From Vulcanimicrobiota bacterium (lineage in GTDB: Bacteria > Vulcanimicrobiota > Vulcanimicrobiia > Vulcanimicrobiales > Vulcanimicrobiaceae): a stretch of DNA of 5,292 nt. The notes under the pieces were generated by a model. It had not been told where the DNA came from and did not search any database. It was given only the letters and a program-made list of their open reading frames with translations. Positions 4,794 to 5,292 of the stretch are shown here, piece after piece. The number at the start of each line of letters is the position of its first letter. The stretch's first letter is position 1. Where the stretch lies: the NCBI GenBank assembly GCA_019233165.1, contig JAFAMS010000274.1, positions 1-5,292 of the forward strand. Reading direction: 5' to 3'. The position numbers and the translations under genes were made by a program.

Positions 4794-5292
4794 CCGCCGC
4801 GGCCGCGATTCTCTTCGCGTTCTTATGCGGCTCGCTGCCGGCCGGGGCTTGGGTCGCGCGGATCTTCTACCGGACCGATCTGCGCGGGGCCGGAAGCGGG
4901 AACGTCGGCGCGGCCAACGCGCTGCGGACGCTCGGCCGTGGTGCGGGCGCCGCGGTGCTCTTCCTCGACGCGCTCAAGGGCTTCGTCCCGGTGCTCGTTG
5001 CGCGCGCGCTCGGCGGCGACGCGCTCGCGCTCGCCGCGGGCTTCGCGGCGATCGCCGGGCATTGTTATTCGCCGTGGCTCCGCTTTCGCGGCGGAAAGGG
5101 CGTCGCGACCGAGCTCGGGGTCCTCTTTGCGCTTTCGTGGCCGTGCGCGCTCGGCTTCATGCTGGTATGGGCGCTCGCGCTCGCGCTCACCGGCTTCGCC
5201 TCGGTCGGCTCGCTCGTCGCCACCGCGCTGACCACGATCCCGCTCGGCTTCATCTTCGGCCTGCGCGGCGCGATCTACGGGGTCTGCGTCGC
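4790..5292 (+). CDS. plsY: Acyl-phosphate:glycerol-3-phosphate acyltransferase PlsY, N-terminal part (runs off the window)
   Basis: PlsY transfers an acyl chain from acyl-phosphate to glycerol-3-phosphate, making lysophosphatidic acid, the first committed step of phospholipid synthesis. It is an integral membrane protein. The 167 visible residues carry the family signatures in order: CGSLPAGAW (13-21), GAGSGNVGAANALR (33-46), the D60-x2-KG pair (60-64), GHCYSPWLRFRGGKGVATE (90-108), and several hydrophobic segments (about 4-20, 54-72, 78-94, 110-134 and 136-157). The catalytic G-S-G-N and G-G-K-G motifs are intact; the third conserved motif would lie past position 5292. The GTG start overlaps the der TGA as GTGA and has GGAGG 7 nt upstream. 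der-plsY, often followed by gpsA, is a familiar gene order, so gpsA may lie just outside. Confidence 0.93.
   Translation, partial: MTAAAAILFAFLCGSLPAGAWVARIFYRTDLRGAGSGNVGAANALRTLGRGAGAAVLFLDALKGFVPVLVARALGGDALALAAGFAAIAGHCYSPWLRFRGGKGVATELGVLFALSWPCALGFMLVWALALALTGFASVGSLVATALTTIPLGFIFGLRGAIYGVCV

Overview
This is a G+C-rich bacterial chromosomal window that holds mostly core genes on both strands. It has two partial genes at its ends, four complete genes, and one unusual intergenic stretch at 57-638. The organism cannot be fixed from the sequence. Three things suggest a deep-branching G+C-rich bacterium: a der-plsY pair as in many Bacillota, miaB close to mutS as in Bacillus (miaB-ymcA-cotE-mutS), and a secreted protein joining PEGA-type and copper-amine-oxidase-N-like domains. 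Candidatus Eremiobacterota/Vulcanimicrobiota or a G+C-rich Bacillota-like lineage would fit, but this is an inference with low confidence.

Layout. Positions 1-56 (minus) carry the first codons of a gene recognised as mutS, reading out of the window. Positions 57-638 hold no gene recognisable by homology but a lot of structure: a 28-bp perfect inverted repeat around a 103-nt centre (77-235), a stem-loop that looks like a terminator (279-308), a 37-codon ORF (306-419, minus) with its own promoter-like sequence and palindrome, and a cluster of five DnaA-box-like 9-mers (517-587). Positions 639-1199 (plus) encode a secreted LolA-like protein. It converges on miaB (1196-2605, minus) so tightly that both TAG stops share one CTAG, inside a short G+C hairpin. 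Just upstream of miaB, 14 nt away on the same strand, is a secreted PEGA/stalk-domain protein (2620-3393). The double-GTPase ribosome assembly factor der (3417-4793, plus) diverges from it across only 23 bp. The partial plsY (4790-end, plus) overlaps der by 4 nt.

How the genes relate. der-plsY is a translationally coupled housekeeping operon linking ribosome assembly and membrane phospholipid synthesis. The PEGA gene and miaB form a two-gene minus-strand operon. mutS follows on the same strand after the LolA-like gene and the structured intergenic region. No defence, CRISPR, phage or biosynthetic system is visible. The items most worth a second look are the inverted-repeat element just before mutS, the small transcription unit with the 37-codon ORF, and the DnaA-box-like cluster.
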